From Sphingobacterium paludis (GTDB taxonomy: Bacteria > Bacteroidota > Bacteroidia > Sphingobacteriales > Sphingobacteriaceae): 64,000 nt of DNA. This document shows, piece by piece, positions 17,781 through 26,368 of the stretch; the first letter of the stretch is position 1, and every line of letters starts with the position of its first letter. The position numbers and the translations under genes were made by a program. The DNA lies in NCBI RefSeq assembly GCF_004364125.1, contig NZ_SNZV01000004.1, forward strand, positions 186,001-250,000. Reading direction: 5' to 3'. Under the pieces are notes generated by a model that saw only the letters and a list, made by a program, of their open reading frames with translations, was not told the DNA's origin and searched no databases.

Positions 17781-18182
17781 ATGGATATTGAAGATTTAAT
17801 GGCTAGAGATTCATCTGGCGACGATCAGAAAGCGGCTAGTCCCTTAAAAAGTTTAAAGCTTGATCTGGACTTTTACAAAGAATCTATCAAAGAAGTGGCT
17901 CTCGAAATGATGACAGAAGGGTATACCCTATATCCGATTTTTATTGCCCATCAACACGAGGTGAGTGTGGGAGAGATGTTGTTAGACAGAAACGAACTAA
18001 ATACGCAATGGACGATCCAGGTGAGCTCTTTTGAAGAATTTGTGGAGCGTGGACTTATCAAGGAAGAGCGCAAGGAGCATTTTACAAAAAACTACAAAAA
18101 TGCGAACGATTTTATGTGTTTGTTTGTCATCGTACCTGAAGGGGCAAACTTCGTTTTCTATCCTTATGGGGAAAAGCGTTAA
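17781..18182 (+). CDS. Conserved small protein of unknown function
   Basis: I recognise this only as a Bacteroidota-type hypothetical protein. It has 133 residues, no signal peptide and no membrane segment. The N-terminus is acidic and flexible (MDIEDLMARDSSGDDQKAAS). The core reads FYKESIKEVALEMMTEGYTL followed by YPIFIAHQHEVSVGEMLLDR, and the C-terminus ends CLFVIVPEGANFVFYPYGEK. The compact alpha/beta pattern suggests a cytoplasmic single-domain protein. It sits directly behind the 13-unit heptanucleotide array, which occupies its promoter region, so its expression may vary with repeat number. The next gene begins 54 bases later with a possible promoter of its own. Confidence 0.8.
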   Translation: MDIEDLMARDSSGDDQKAASPLKSLKLDLDFYKESIKEVALEMMTEGYTLYPIFIAHQHEVSVGEMLLDRNELNTQWTIQVSSFEEFVERGLIKEERKEHFTKNYKNANDFMCLFVIVPEGANFVFYPYGEKR

Positions 18183-18203
18183 TAATTTAAAACTTTTTAA
18201 CAT

Positions 18204-18231
18204 TGGGAAGTCTAAACTATTGTTATTTTTA
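18204..18231 (+). promoter_or_regulatory. Possible promoter of the regulatory-domain protein gene
   Basis: TTG at 18204-18206 is followed after 17 bases by TATTTTTA at 18224-18231, one mismatch from TAnnTTTG. The box ends 5 bases before the ATG at 18237, again implying almost no leader. Confidence 0.4.
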
Positions 18232-18236
18232 GCTGA

Positions 18237-19001
18237 ATGTACTTAGGAATAAAACATATCTATATCTTACTCTTCGCCGTTTTGATCGCGCTAAGCAGTG
18301 TTGAAACAGCGTCAGCGCAGTCGTCCACAGGTATTTCCGGAATCGTGGTAGCAAAGGGTGGAAGTATCAGGCTAGCTGAGGTAAACGTGCAAAACCTTCG
18401 TACAAAAAGGCGAGCCCAGACTAATACGTTTGGTGTATTTATTTTGGAGGCTTCGGTAGGCGACAGTTTATCGTTTACGAAAACAGGCTACGGCCCCGTG
18501 AAAACCGTTATACAGACTGCCGAAGATATTCTCATCGAGATGCAGGAGGGATTAACGCTAGAAACGGTCGTTGTGAATAGGATGAGTAAGGAAGCAGAAA
18601 TGCGCGATATGCTTGATGACTATGCGAAGAAAGGGGTGTACAATGGCGGTAAGAATACCGTTGGTACGTATTTGGGAAGTCCAGCTACCGCGCTGTATAA
18701 CCTTTTTGGTAAGGATGCTAAAAACGCAAAGCGTTTTGCTAAGATCATGGATCGTGAACTTGAAGAGTCTAAAGTCGACCGGGTTTTTAGTAAGGCTGCC
18801 GTTAGCTCATTAACCAATCTTGAGGGCGATGAATTGCAGTCTTTTATGGATTTATACCGTCCTTCTTTTAGTCTGGTGGAACGATGGGGTCAATATGATT
18901 TTATGAATTATGTCAAGACATCGATGGAGTCTTGGGAAAAAAACGGGCGTCCCCGCTCTACGCGTTTACCCAAGCTTGATGTGCCGCCACAGGAAAAATA
19001 A
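18237..19001 (+). CDS. Exported protein with carboxypeptidase-like regulatory domain
   Basis: The 254-residue product has a signal peptide ending at ETASAQSS. Next comes a small beta-sandwich of the CarboxypepD_reg-like type (about 30-105): ISGIVVAKGGSIRLAEVNVQ, TNTFGVFILEASVGDSLSFT, then KTGYGPV. In larger receptors this domain precedes a TonB plug, but here the rest (about 110-254) is helical and charged, with YLGSPATALYNLFGKDAKNA. The family is common in Bacteroidota and has no known activity; it probably works in the periplasm or at the outer membrane. It lies between a small cytoplasmic protein and an OmpA-type lipoprotein, but spacing suggests separate transcripts. Confidence 0.78.
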   Translation: MYLGIKHIYILLFAVLIALSSVETASAQSSTGISGIVVAKGGSIRLAEVNVQNLRTKRRAQTNTFGVFILEASVGDSLSFTKTGYGPVKTVIQTAEDILIEMQEGLTLETVVVNRMSKEAEMRDMLDDYAKKGVYNGGKNTVGTYLGSPATALYNLFGKDAKNAKRFAKIMDRELEESKVDRVFSKAAVSSLTNLEGDELQSFMDLYRPSFSLVERWGQYDFMNYVKTSMESWEKNGRPRSTRLPKLDVPPQEK

Positions 19002-19101
19002 ATTTATTTGCTTTTCTCGCTATTTTCGTAAGAACTTTACATTTTGGCATTCGCTTTGATTAATAGCTGGTATATTACAGTTTAACAGTAAAGAGTTCGT
19101 T

Positions 19102-19791
19102 ATGAAAATGAGAAGAAAAATAGCTATATATGGCTTATCCGTTGCAACTTCTGCGATGTTATTAGCAAGTTGTTCGACAATACGGAATACAAGTAATACA
19201 ACAAAGGGCGCGGCTGTAGGTACGGCTGCTGGTGCTGGTCTTGGCGCGCTGATCGGTGGTAAAGCTGGTAATACAGCTATCGGAGCAATTGCCGGAGCGG
19301 CCATTGGTGGTGTTGCCGGCGGTTTGATCGGTAAAAAGATGGATAGGCAAGCCAAAGAAATCGAAAATGAGGTTGCCGGAGCTCAAGTCATCAAGTCTGA
19401 CGAGGGTATCATTGTGAAATTCGATGAGGGTATTCTTTTCGACTTCAATAGCTCGTCCTTAAAAGCCGCAGCTAAAACAAATATCAATAAACTGGTTACT
19501 ACATTAAACAAGGAGCCTGGTACCGAAATTTTGGTTATTGGGCACACGGATAATCGTGGAACGTTAGATGTCAATCAAAAAATATCGGAGTCGCGTGCAA
19601 ATGCCGTTAAAGCATATGCTGTTTCACAAGGTCTAGGTGGTGCGCGAATCAAAACGCAAGGTAAAAATTACTCGGAGCCATTAGCTTCAAATGATACAGA
19701 TGCTGGGCGTGCGGAAAACCGTCGTGTGGAAATCGTTATCGTTGCTGGAGATAAAATGATCAAGGAAGCAGAAAGCGAAGCGAGTAGATAA
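19102..19791 (+). CDS. OmpA-family lipoprotein with glycine-zipper segment
   Basis: The 229-residue product starts with a lipoprotein signal (MKMRRKIAIYGLSVATSAML, then LASC). Next is a glycine-zipper stretch (about 35-80: AAVGTAAGAGLGALIGGKAG and AAIGGVAGGLIG), which can insert in a membrane. The C-terminal OmpA-like domain (about 100-220) binds peptidoglycan: GILFDFNSSSLK, ILVIGHTDNRGTLDVNQKIS, then SRANAV and AENRRVEIVI. It resembles YiaD-type proteins and should tie the outer membrane to the cell wall. An intrinsic terminator lies 25 bases downstream. A strong candidate for a structural envelope protein; no partner gene adjoins. Confidence 0.93.
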   Translation: MKMRRKIAIYGLSVATSAMLLASCSTIRNTSNTTKGAAVGTAAGAGLGALIGGKAGNTAIGAIAGAAIGGVAGGLIGKKMDRQAKEIENEVAGAQVIKSDEGIIVKFDEGILFDFNSSSLKAAAKTNINKLVTTLNKEPGTEILVIGHTDNRGTLDVNQKISESRANAVKAYAVSQGLGGARIKTQGKNYSEPLASNDTDAGRAENRRVEIVIVAGDKMIKEAESEASR

Positions 19792-19815
19792 CAGCTTTTT
19801 CGAAAATAAGTATAG

Positions 19816-19847
19816 AGGGGGTATCTTTTTAAGGTGCCCCCTTTTTA
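19816..19847 (+). terminator. Intrinsic terminator of the OmpA-family gene
   Basis: Arms 19816-19825 and 19833-19842 form a 10-base-pair stem (two G-U pairs) with a 7-base loop, followed directly by TTTT at 19843-19846. This is a textbook Rho-independent signal. Confidence 0.88.
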
Positions 19848-19870
19848 TTTAAAAACAAACTAAAAAGATG

Positions 19871-19878
19871 TATTTTTG
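19871..19878 (+). promoter_or_regulatory. -7 box TATTTTTG of the toxin-antitoxin-like pair
   Basis: TATTTTTG matches TAnnTTTG and ends 19 bases before the ATG at 19898, leaving a leader of about 12 bases. No clear -33 TTG is seen. Confidence 0.45.
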
Positions 19879-19897
19879 AATAAACAAATATTAGGTA

Positions 19898-20155
19898 ATG
19901 GCTAAATTAACTCTGCACGAACAAGTAAAAAAGGGTACGGTAGCGGTAAAGGCACTTAGACTTAAGCGACTAAAAAATGGTCTGCCATTTATGATCAACG
20001 TCAAGGGAATGGAAGAAAAGTGTTGCTATCTAGAATACCCAGATGGAAATATACATCGTGTAAAGCGATCTTCGAAGGGTAATGATTTTGATATTATTGA
20101 AATATTAGATCAGACGCAGGCGATGGCGCTGAAAAGTCGATTTCAGCTTGATTGA
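19898..20155 (+). CDS. Small basic protein, candidate antitoxin of a zeta-type pair
   Basis: This 85-residue protein is not recognisable as the classical epsilon antitoxin. It is rich in lysine at the N-terminus (MAKLTLHEQVKKGTVAVKAL), has an uncommon CC pair in EEKCCYLEYPDGNIHRVKR, and ends ALKSRFQLD. It has no signal or membrane segment. Its stop codon overlaps the start of a zeta-type P-loop kinase by one base (TGATG), a coupling typical of toxin-antitoxin operons. By position it should be the antitoxin or a regulator of the kinase. That role is inference from layout only. Confidence 0.75.
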   Translation: MAKLTLHEQVKKGTVAVKALRLKRLKNGLPFMINVKGMEEKCCYLEYPDGNIHRVKRSSKGNDFDIIEILDQTQAMALKSRFQLD

Positions 20156-20739
20156 TGCCAGAACTATTCGTTATAACCGGATCAAATGGCGCAGGAAAGT
20201 CTACCGTGGGACCGGCGTATTTTCCTGAACATTTGCAGGAGGTTTTTGATGGAGACAAGCTTTACCTTTCTAGAAAGTCTGATCTATGGAGGTCTGGAAT
20301 CCGTGTACAAAAAGAACTCAATAGGCAGGCTTCGGAGTTTGTCGAAGTTACGTTTATCAATTTGGTCAACAGCGCGATTAGTAGTAGGCGCGATTTCGCC
20401 TACGAAGGTCATTTTTCGCAGGATGAAAGTTTGAGTATATTGCATCAATTTAAAGACAACCAGTATACATTACATCTTATCTTTTTTGGTTTAGAGAATG
20501 TTGATACGTCAATGGATCGTGTACTTATCAGAGCAAGAGAAGGTGGCCATAACGTTGATCTACTTACGATTAGGGATAATTATTTCGGGAATCTTAGACA
20601 GTTAAATGATCGTCGAAGTTTATTCAATACGATTAAAGTCATAGATACTTCTGAACTGGAGCATAAGGATTTAGTTTTTATTTCCGAAGGAACTATGTTA
20701 GAGGCGTTAGATATTGAGCAGCAGCCTAGGTGGTTCTAG
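20155..20739 (+). CDS. Zeta-toxin-like P-loop kinase
   Basis: The 194-residue product (ATG 20155; a TTG at 20152 opens the same frame) begins MPELFVITGSNGAGKSTVGP with a Walker A motif at residues 8-15. Zeta-type features follow: FDGDKLYL, where the aspartate could act as catalytic base, FAYEGHFS with a conserved glutamate, and RVLIRAREGGHNV with paired arginines near the phosphate site. Zeta toxins phosphorylate UDP-N-acetylglucosamine and block cell wall synthesis; many related chromosomal kinases are not proven toxins. The coupled upstream small gene supports a toxin-antitoxin module. Downstream lies 269 bases with no gene. Confidence 0.82.
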   Translation: MPELFVITGSNGAGKSTVGPAYFPEHLQEVFDGDKLYLSRKSDLWRSGIRVQKELNRQASEFVEVTFINLVNSAISSRRDFAYEGHFSQDESLSILHQFKDNQYTLHLIFFGLENVDTSMDRVLIRAREGGHNVDLLTIRDNYFGNLRQLNDRRSLFNTIKVIDTSELEHKDLVFISEGTMLEALDIEQQPRWF

Positions 20740-20981
20740 ACTATATGCCTGATTTAGCCAAGCTTATAAAGTGATTTCATCGTCCAAAAAGGGTTTCCTG
20801 TCGATAGTTTGTATGAGCGCATTCTCTGAAAATTTAAAGACTCACGATTCGATTAAATAGCCTCCGTAACCTAATTCAACATTGTGCATACATTTTCAGG
20901 GTACCTTTTTTAAACATCTTCTTGTATTGTTAAATTTGGGTCAAGCTCTGCCAAAGTGTCATCAATCTAAGTTTTTATTGT

Positions 20982-20989
20982 TAGCTTTG
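20982..20989 (+). promoter_or_regulatory. -7 box TAGCTTTG of the miaB operon
   Basis: TAGCTTTG fits TAnnTTTG and ends 19 bases before the miaB ATG (21009). It is the best promoter candidate for the miaB to secG gene run. Confidence 0.5.
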
Positions 20990-21008
20990 TAGTCTTTTAA
21001 ATGAAGTC

Positions 21009-22445
21009 ATGCTAGAATTAGAACATACTACAAAGACACACGATGAAGCCCGTCAGGGTGAAGCTTTGGAACTGTTGCCAACCGGCAAATCTACGGGTCG
21101 TAAATTATATATCGAAAGTTACGGTTGCCAGATGAACTTTTCGGATAGCGAGATTGTCGCGTCGATTTTGTTGGATAATGGTTTCGAAACAACAAAAGAT
21201 TACAAAGAAGCAGATGTGGTATTTATTAATACCTGTTCTATTCGCGAAAATGCGGAGCAGCGCGTACGTAACCGATTGAAAGAATTTGAGTCTGCAAAGA
21301 ACAAAAATCCAGGTATGATCGTGGGTGTGCTAGGCTGTATGGCTGAGCGTTTAAAATCCAAATTTTTGGAAGAAGAAAAGCTTGTAGACGTCGTTGTTGG
21401 TCCTGATGCCTACCGCGATTTGCCTAATCTTATTGACAAGGTAGACGATGGTGCTAAAGCCGTCAACGTTCTGCTTTCGCGAGAAGAGACCTATGCAGAT
21501 ATCAATCCTGTGCGACTGAATTCAAATGGCATATCGGCATTCGTCTCTATCATGCGCGGATGCGACAACATGTGTTCCTTCTGTGTGGTGCCGTTCACCC
21601 GCGGGCGCGAGCGTAGCCGTGATTATCAATCTATCGTCAAAGAAGCACAGGAACTTTTCCAGGCAGGATATAAAGAAGTCACTCTACTTGGGCAAAACGT
21701 AGATTCATATAAATACACCACAGCTGTTGCCGAGGGTGAAACAGCCAAGCCAGCGGTTAATTTTGCCCAACTCTTGGCGATGGTTGCCGAGGTAAGTCCA
21801 GAGCTTCGCGTGCGCTTTTCGACCTCCCATCCGAAAGATATTACGGATGAGGTGCTTTACACCATGGCTCGCTACGATAATATTTGCAAATACATACATT
21901 TACCGGTGCAGTCTGGGAATTCACGCGTGCTCGACCTGATGAACAGAACCTACGATCGCGAATGGTACATGGAGCGCGTAGATGCTATTCGCCGTATTAT
22001 TCCGGCCTGTGGCATATCGACCGATGTGATTACCGGATTTTGTACCGAAACCGAGGAGGAGCATGCAGAGACGCTATCCATGATGGATTATGTAAAATAT
22101 GACTTTGCTTATATGTTTGCTTACTCTGAGCGTCCAGGTACATTGGCTGCGAAACGCTATGAAGATGATATTCCTGAACACGTGAAGAAAAGACGATTAA
22201 CAGAGGTTGTTAACAAGCAACAGGAACATAGCTTATACCGACTTCAACATTTCGTTGGGAAAGTACACAAGGTTTTGATAGAAGGTTTTTCGAAGCGGTC
22301 TGATCAAGATTATTGCGGGCGTAATGATCAAAATACAATGGTCGTGTTTCCTGTTGACGAACGATTCAAACCGGGGCAGTATGTTCATGTATTGGCCGAG
22401 CGCTGTACATCAGCTACGCTAATGGGACGTGTTGTAGACCTTTAG
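21009..22445 (+). CDS. miaB: tRNA-2-methylthio-N6-dimethylallyladenosine synthase MiaB
   Basis: MiaB adds a methylthio group to i6A37 of tRNA. The 478-residue protein has the UPF0004 domain with its three cluster cysteines ([27 protein letters not shown] and [10 protein letters not shown]), the radical SAM core with [20 protein letters not shown] (CxxxCxxC), and a C-terminal TRAM domain (about 410-475). An extra N-terminal stretch of about 30 residues precedes KLYIESYGC. An ATG at 21001 is out of frame. The gene leads a tight series with the sigma-54 activator, lptE, a TPR protein and secG, an order I know from other Bacteroidota. Confidence 0.95.
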   Translation: MLELEHTTKTHDEARQGEALELLPTGKSTGRKLYIESYGCQMNFSDSEIVASILLDNGFETTKDYKEADVVFINTCSIRENAEQRVRNRLKEFESAKNKNPGMIVGVLGCMAERLKSKFLEEEKLVDVVVGPDAYRDLPNLIDKVDDGAKAVNVLLSREETYADINPVRLNSNGISAFVSIMRGCDNMCSFCVVPFTRGRERSRDYQSIVKEAQELFQAGYKEVTLLGQNVDSYKYTTAVAEGETAKPAVNFAQLLAMVAEVSPELRVRFSTSHPKDITDEVLYTMARYDNICKYIHLPVQSGNSRVLDLMNRTYDREWYMERVDAIRRIIPACGISTDVITGFCTETEEEHAETLSMMDYVKYDFAYMFAYSERPGTLAAKRYEDDIPEHVKKRRLTEVVNKQQEHSLYRLQHFVGKVHKVLIEGFSKRSDQDYCGRNDQNTMVVFPVDERFKPGQYVHVLAERCTSATLMGRVVDL

Positions 22446-22461
22446 TATAAAGAGAACTATC

Positions 22462-23721
22462 GTGGACATTCAAGATATTAAGAATAGATTTGGCATCATC
22501 GGTAATTCACCGGTGCTTAACCGTGCAATCGACGTTGCGAAGCAAGTAGCGCCGACCGACATTTCGGTGTTGATTCAGGGAGAAAGTGGCTCCGGCAAGG
22601 AGGTTTTTTCGCATATTATTCACCAGATGAGTGCCCGTAAGCACGGGTCGTTTATTGCAGTAAACTGTGGAGCTATTCCAGAGGGAACGATTGATTCCGA
22701 GCTTTTTGGACATGAGAAGGGCTCGTTCACAGGAGCACATGAGGCCAGAAAAGGTTATTTCGAAGTTGTCGACGGAGGGACGATCTTTCTGGATGAAGTC
22801 GGTGAACTACCTTTGGGTACCCAAGCTCGACTGCTACGTGTTTTAGAAACCGGCGAATACATTCGGGTGGGGTCGTCTAAAGTGCAAAAAACCAATGTGC
22901 GCGTGGTGGCTGCAACGAACGTTGATGTCTATGAGGCGGTGAAGAAAGGCAAGTTTCGCGAGGATCTTTATTACCGGCTGAATACGGTGCCGCTTCGTAT
23001 TCCTTCGCTCCGCGAGCGGAAGGAAGATGTGAACCTGCTGTTTCGCAAATTTATCGTCGATTTTTCCGACAAATATCGTACACCGGGCGTGCAGCTGACG
23101 CCTGATGCGCAAGATATGTTGATGAACTACAGTTGGCCGGGAAATGTGCGGCAGCTGAAAAATATAGCGGAGCAGATCGCCGTATTGGAGCGGGAGCGTG
23201 TCGTCAACGCCAGCATCTTATCGAAATATCTACCCGTAGAGCATGTATCTTCTTTGCCCGCCTTAGTAAAAGAAGCCAGCAAAGAAGACTTCTCCGAACG
23301 CGATCTTTTGTACAAAGTGTTGTTCGACATGAAAAAAGATATGGTGGATTTGAAGAAGTTGGTTGTGGAACTGATTCAAAATGGTGTTAATAAAGGAACA
23401 TTTGAAGAAAATTCTCCTTATATTAATCAGCTGTATAGTGAGGTAACCCCTTCATCCGCTTATTTGGGTGAGGAGCAGGCATCGCCAAAGCTCACCATTC
23501 ATAATCCTAACCAAGGCGCCAAGTCGAATAATGATTATATGTCTTATGAAACGCAGGACGCCGAAGAGGTGGAAGAATCTTTGTCATTGGTGGATAAAGA
23601 GTCAGATCTGATCAGAAAGGCCCTAAAAAAACACAAAGGAAAGCGTAAAGCTGCGGCTAGAGAATTGGGCATTTCCGAACGAACGCTGTACAGGAAAATT
23701 AAAGACTTAAATTTAGATTAG
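22462..23721 (+). CDS. Sigma-54-dependent transcriptional activator without receiver domain
   Basis: The 419-residue protein starts at a GTG (22462), 16 bases after miaB. It begins directly with the AAA+ sigma-54 interaction domain: Walker A GESGSGKE, the sigma-54 contact loop GSFTGAH (normally GAFTGA), Walker B GGTIFLDEVGELP, and RVVAATN. A linker with acidic stretches follows (about 270-370), then a Fis-type helix-turn-helix: KGKRKAAARELGISERTLYR. No receiver, PAS or GAF domain precedes the AAA+ part, so control must come through another protein or by expression level. Its place between miaB and lptE is conserved in the phylum and hints at control of envelope genes, which is inference. Confidence 0.93.
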   Translation: MDIQDIKNRFGIIGNSPVLNRAIDVAKQVAPTDISVLIQGESGSGKEVFSHIIHQMSARKHGSFIAVNCGAIPEGTIDSELFGHEKGSFTGAHEARKGYFEVVDGGTIFLDEVGELPLGTQARLLRVLETGEYIRVGSSKVQKTNVRVVAATNVDVYEAVKKGKFREDLYYRLNTVPLRIPSLRERKEDVNLLFRKFIVDFSDKYRTPGVQLTPDAQDMLMNYSWPGNVRQLKNIAEQIAVLERERVVNASILSKYLPVEHVSSLPALVKEASKEDFSERDLLYKVLFDMKKDMVDLKKLVVELIQNGVNKGTFEENSPYINQLYSEVTPSSAYLGEEQASPKLTIHNPNQGAKSNNDYMSYETQDAEEVEESLSLVDKESDLIRKALKKHKGKRKAAARELGISERTLYRKIKDLNLD

Positions 23722-23733
23722 CTTAGCGATCAT

Positions 23734-24252
23734 ATGCAAAGAATTGTTACCATTTTTACCTTACTGTCTGTAGTGCTTGTCATGGCCTTTTCGAGTTGCG
23801 GTGTCAAATATGGCTTCTCAGGAGGCTCTATACCGGAAAATATGAAAACGGTGAATGTTCAGTTCTTTGAAAACATAGCACCGTTGGTTTATGCTACCTT
23901 GGGTCAGAATTTCACAGAGGGGCTGAAAGAGCGTATCAGAAGCCAATCTCGTTTAAGCCAAGTAGATGGAGATGCTGATGCCATGTTTGAGGGGGTTATA
24001 ACAGGTTATGATATCAGCCCGGCAGCGGTGGAGGCCAATTCTGATCGTGCGGCGTTAAACAGGCTTACCATCACCGTTAAGGTAAAATATACAAACCGCT
24101 TAGATGAGACGGGCGAAAGCAATTTCGAACAATCGTTTACTCAATTTCGCGAGTTCTCGGGCTTGGTACAAAACCAGGAAGAAGGATTAACGAGGCAAAT
24201 CATTAGCTTGTTAACCGAGGATATTTACAATAGAGCATTTGCAAACTGGTAA
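23734..24252 (+). CDS. lptE: LptE-like LPS-assembly lipoprotein
   Basis: The 172-residue product has a lipoprotein signal with lipobox FSSC (Cys 22), then GVKYGFSGGSIPENMKTVNV. The mature domain has the mixed alpha/beta pattern of LptE: YATLGQNFTEGLKERIRSQS, then FEGVITGYDISPAAVE, and a C-terminal helix LTRQIISLLTEDIYNRAF. LptE plugs the LptD barrel that places lipopolysaccharide in the outer leaflet. The gene starts 12 bases after the sigma-54 activator and runs almost into the next gene, so it is cotranscribed. LptD itself is not in the window. Confidence 0.88.
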   Translation: MQRIVTIFTLLSVVLVMAFSSCGVKYGFSGGSIPENMKTVNVQFFENIAPLVYATLGQNFTEGLKERIRSQSRLSQVDGDADAMFEGVITGYDISPAAVEANSDRAALNRLTITVKVKYTNRLDETGESNFEQSFTQFREFSGLVQNQEEGLTRQIISLLTEDIYNRAFANW

Positions 24253-24259
24253 GGTATAT

Positions 24260-25939
24260 ATGGAAAATCAAGGACAGACATTCGCACAATTATATCATCA
24301 AGCCCTCGTAAATCCTAAAGAAGTTTCGCAGGAAGACTTTGATCTTCTATTGTCTAGGTATCCATATTCACAACCGTTGCATTTCGCCTTGGAGCGACGT
24401 AAGTTTTTGTGTGGCGAGCTTACCAAGCTGGGCAGTCGTGCTATCTTGTTAGCGAGCAGTCCTAATTGGTTACATGACTACATTCAACTCCCGGTCCAAG
24501 ATATTCCTTTTATTGCAGCCGATGATGAGGATGCGCTGGTTGCAGATCTAACTTCTCCGGCGGTTTCCGCAATAAGCGTACTCCCCGAGCAAGATATACC
24601 CGTTTCCGAGCATGCTGAGACGCAGGAGAATCAGGTGAAAGGGGCGGTTGAGACATCGAATGATACCACCGAAGCACCCGCGTTATCCGATATTGACCAA
24701 GAAGATGAAGGGGTTGCTGACAGGCGTAACGTTGAGCCCCTAATAGCAGCTGCAAATGAATCAGATCATGTCACAGATAAGCAGATTAGCATTGATCATT
24801 CCCACGATGAGACACCGGTAGAAGAAGCTGCTATATCGAATAGCGTCACAGATGATGAGGTTCATGTTGATCATTCCCACGATGCGGAACCAGTAGAAGA
24901 AGCTGCTATATCGAATAGCGTCACAGATGATGAGGTTAATGTTGATCATTCCCACGATGAGGCACCAGTAGAAGAAGCTGCTATATCGCATCGTGTGGGA
25001 GCGGATGGAACAGCTGCTGCTGATAAGCCGAAGCCTGAAGAAATAGCTGCTGATATTCCTGATGAGGGGAATGCAACAGAAGTTAATGTTGCAGACACAA
25101 TAAAGGAAGACGGAAGTTTCGCTGATGCAACTTCTGCTGAACAGGCAGAAAATGATGAACGCATTGATGCGGATCGGGAGAACTCGCGAAACATAGATCT
25201 CCATTCAGATAGCCTATCGCATTTAACAACCGAGGAAGAAAATGCAGCGCTAGAAAATCTCGTGCATGAAGGTATCGGTGGCGGCGATTATTTTGCATTG
25301 CATAATAAGGAGATTCGCTGGGAAACGAATGTTGGTTTAAGCGGGAATAAGGAAACAGGCAAAAATTCCGGTGTAATTTCGCAGCCTGCAGACCCGCAAA
25401 AGGAAGAAGATGTAAGCGTTTACAATGACGAGTTGATGCCGTACAGCTTTAGATGGTGGTTGCACAAAACACGGCTGGAATATGCGGATACCTATCAACC
25501 ATTTGCTTCACCGTATTTACCGACCAATAAGAAATCGTCTTTTGACCCGGAGGCTTTTGATAAAGTCGTTTTGGATCAGCAGATCCGCGAAAACATTATT
25601 CACTTGCAGAGTCCTGAAGACAAATTAAGTGATGAAGTTAAAAAACGTGCTGTCACGTTTAGCCGGGTGGATAAAACCACAGAGGTTATTGAGCGATTTA
25701 TTCGCGAGGAACCTCAAATTCAGCCACCGCCGGCGGACCAGCTTAATATGGAAAACAAGGCTAGGAAAAGTTCGGAGGAACAATTTACGTTGGTCACGGA
25801 AACCTTGGCCAACATATATGCCAGTCAAGGCATGTATGTCAAAGCCATAGAGGTTTACAAAAAATTAATTTTGAAATTTCCAGAAAAAAAATCGTATTTT
25901 GCGACCCAAATTAAAGGGCTGGAAGAGAAACTATATTAA
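24260..25939 (+). CDS. Acidic repeat-containing protein with C-terminal TPR motif
   Basis: The ATG at 24260 (MENQGQTFAQLYHQALVNP) gives 559 residues; an upstream TTG at 24239 overlaps lptE. The N-terminal part (about 1-90) is helical (FDLLLSRYPYSQPLHFALER). The middle (about 100-370) is very acidic and low in complexity and includes three tandem copies of a 25-residue unit (bases 24794-25018). The C-terminus holds a TPR-like motif: LANIYASQGMYVKAIEVYKK. No signal peptide is seen, so it is probably cytoplasmic. Proteins with the same conserved ends but variable middles sit between lptE and secG in Bacteroidota; their function is unknown. The acidic linker likely varies in length between strains. 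Confidence 0.82.
   Translation: MENQGQTFAQLYHQALVNPKEVSQEDFDLLLSRYPYSQPLHFALERRKFLCGELTKLGSRAILLASSPNWLHDYIQLPVQDIPFIAADDEDALVADLTSPAVSAISVLPEQDIPVSEHAETQENQVKGAVETSNDTTEAPALSDIDQEDEGVADRRNVEPLIAAANESDHVTDKQISIDHSHDETPVEEAAISNSVTDDEVHVDHSHDAEPVEEAAISNSVTDDEVNVDHSHDEAPVEEAAISHRVGADGTAAADKPKPEEIAADIPDEGNATEVNVADTIKEDGSFADATSAEQAENDERIDADRENSRNIDLHSDSLSHLTTEEENAALENLVHEGIGGGDYFALHNKEIRWETNVGLSGNKETGKNSGVISQPADPQKEEDVSVYNDELMPYSFRWWLHKTRLEYADTYQPFASPYLPTNKKSSFDPEAFDKVVLDQQIRENIIHLQSPEDKLSDEVKKRAVTFSRVDKTTEVIERFIREEPQIQPPPADQLNMENKARKSSEEQFTLVTETLANIYASQGMYVKAIEVYKKLILKFPEKKSYFATQIKGLEEKLY
24794..25018 (+). repeat. Three in-frame 75-base tandem repeats
   Basis: Units start at 24794, 24869 and 24944, each beginning GATCATTCCCACGATG and coding DHSHD-x2-PVEEAAIS. 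Copies one and two are almost identical over 75 bases; the third diverges after its first 15 codons. The 75-base unit keeps the reading frame, so copy number can change without breaking the protein. Confidence 0.9.
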
Positions 25940-25952
25940 CGACTATAAAGAA

Positions 25953-26309
25953 ATGCAAACATTTTTAATTATCCTGATTGTATTGACGAGTGTGCTACTG
26001 GCATTGATGGTGTTGATTCAGAATCCGAAAGGTGGAGGCTTGTCGTCAGGATTCGCGGGCAGCTCAAACTTAATGGGTGTACAGCGTACGGGAGATTTCC
26101 TTGAAAAAGGAACATGGGGATTAGCGATTGCCTTGATGGTATTTTGTTTGGCTATCAATATTGTAGGACCATCATCAGGACAAAGGCCGGGTGGATTGGG
26201 CGATCAAATTGAAGCGCCTGCACAAACATCACCGTTGAATCTAAACGGACCGGCACAACAACAGGCTCCGGCTACGACGGCACCTGCAACGGCCGATACG
26301 ACAAAATAA
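25953..26309 (+). CDS. secG: Preprotein translocase subunit SecG
   Basis: SecG is a small partner of SecYE in the inner membrane. The 118-residue product starts at ATG 25953 (MQTFLIILIVLTSVLLALMV); the longer frame from 25899 overlaps the previous gene and is not needed. Two membrane segments (about 3-22 and 52-72) flank the conserved loop LIQNPKGGGLSSGFAGSSN. A proline, glutamine and alanine-rich tail follows, common in this phylum. The gene lies 13 bases after the TPR gene and ends with an intrinsic terminator at 26337-26368. Confidence 0.94.
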   Translation: MQTFLIILIVLTSVLLALMVLIQNPKGGGLSSGFAGSSNLMGVQRTGDFLEKGTWGLAIALMVFCLAINIVGPSSGQRPGGLGDQIEAPAQTSPLNLNGPAQQQAPATTAPATADTTK

Positions 26310-26336
26310 TCCACTTTTTGCTGTAAAAGAAACCTA

Positions 26337-26368
26337 AAGTTCCACACGCTGTGTGGGACTTTTTTTTG
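26337..26368 (+). terminator. Intrinsic terminator of secG
   Basis: Arms 26337-26347 and 26351-26361 form an 11-base-pair stem with one T-G pair and a 3-base loop, followed by a run of T. It closes the miaB to secG transcript. Confidence 0.88.

Noticed and set aside
24761..25204. 147-codon antisense frame with internal repeats
   Set aside because: It is a mirror of the 75-base repeats in the sense gene; its repeats follow from the sense repeats.
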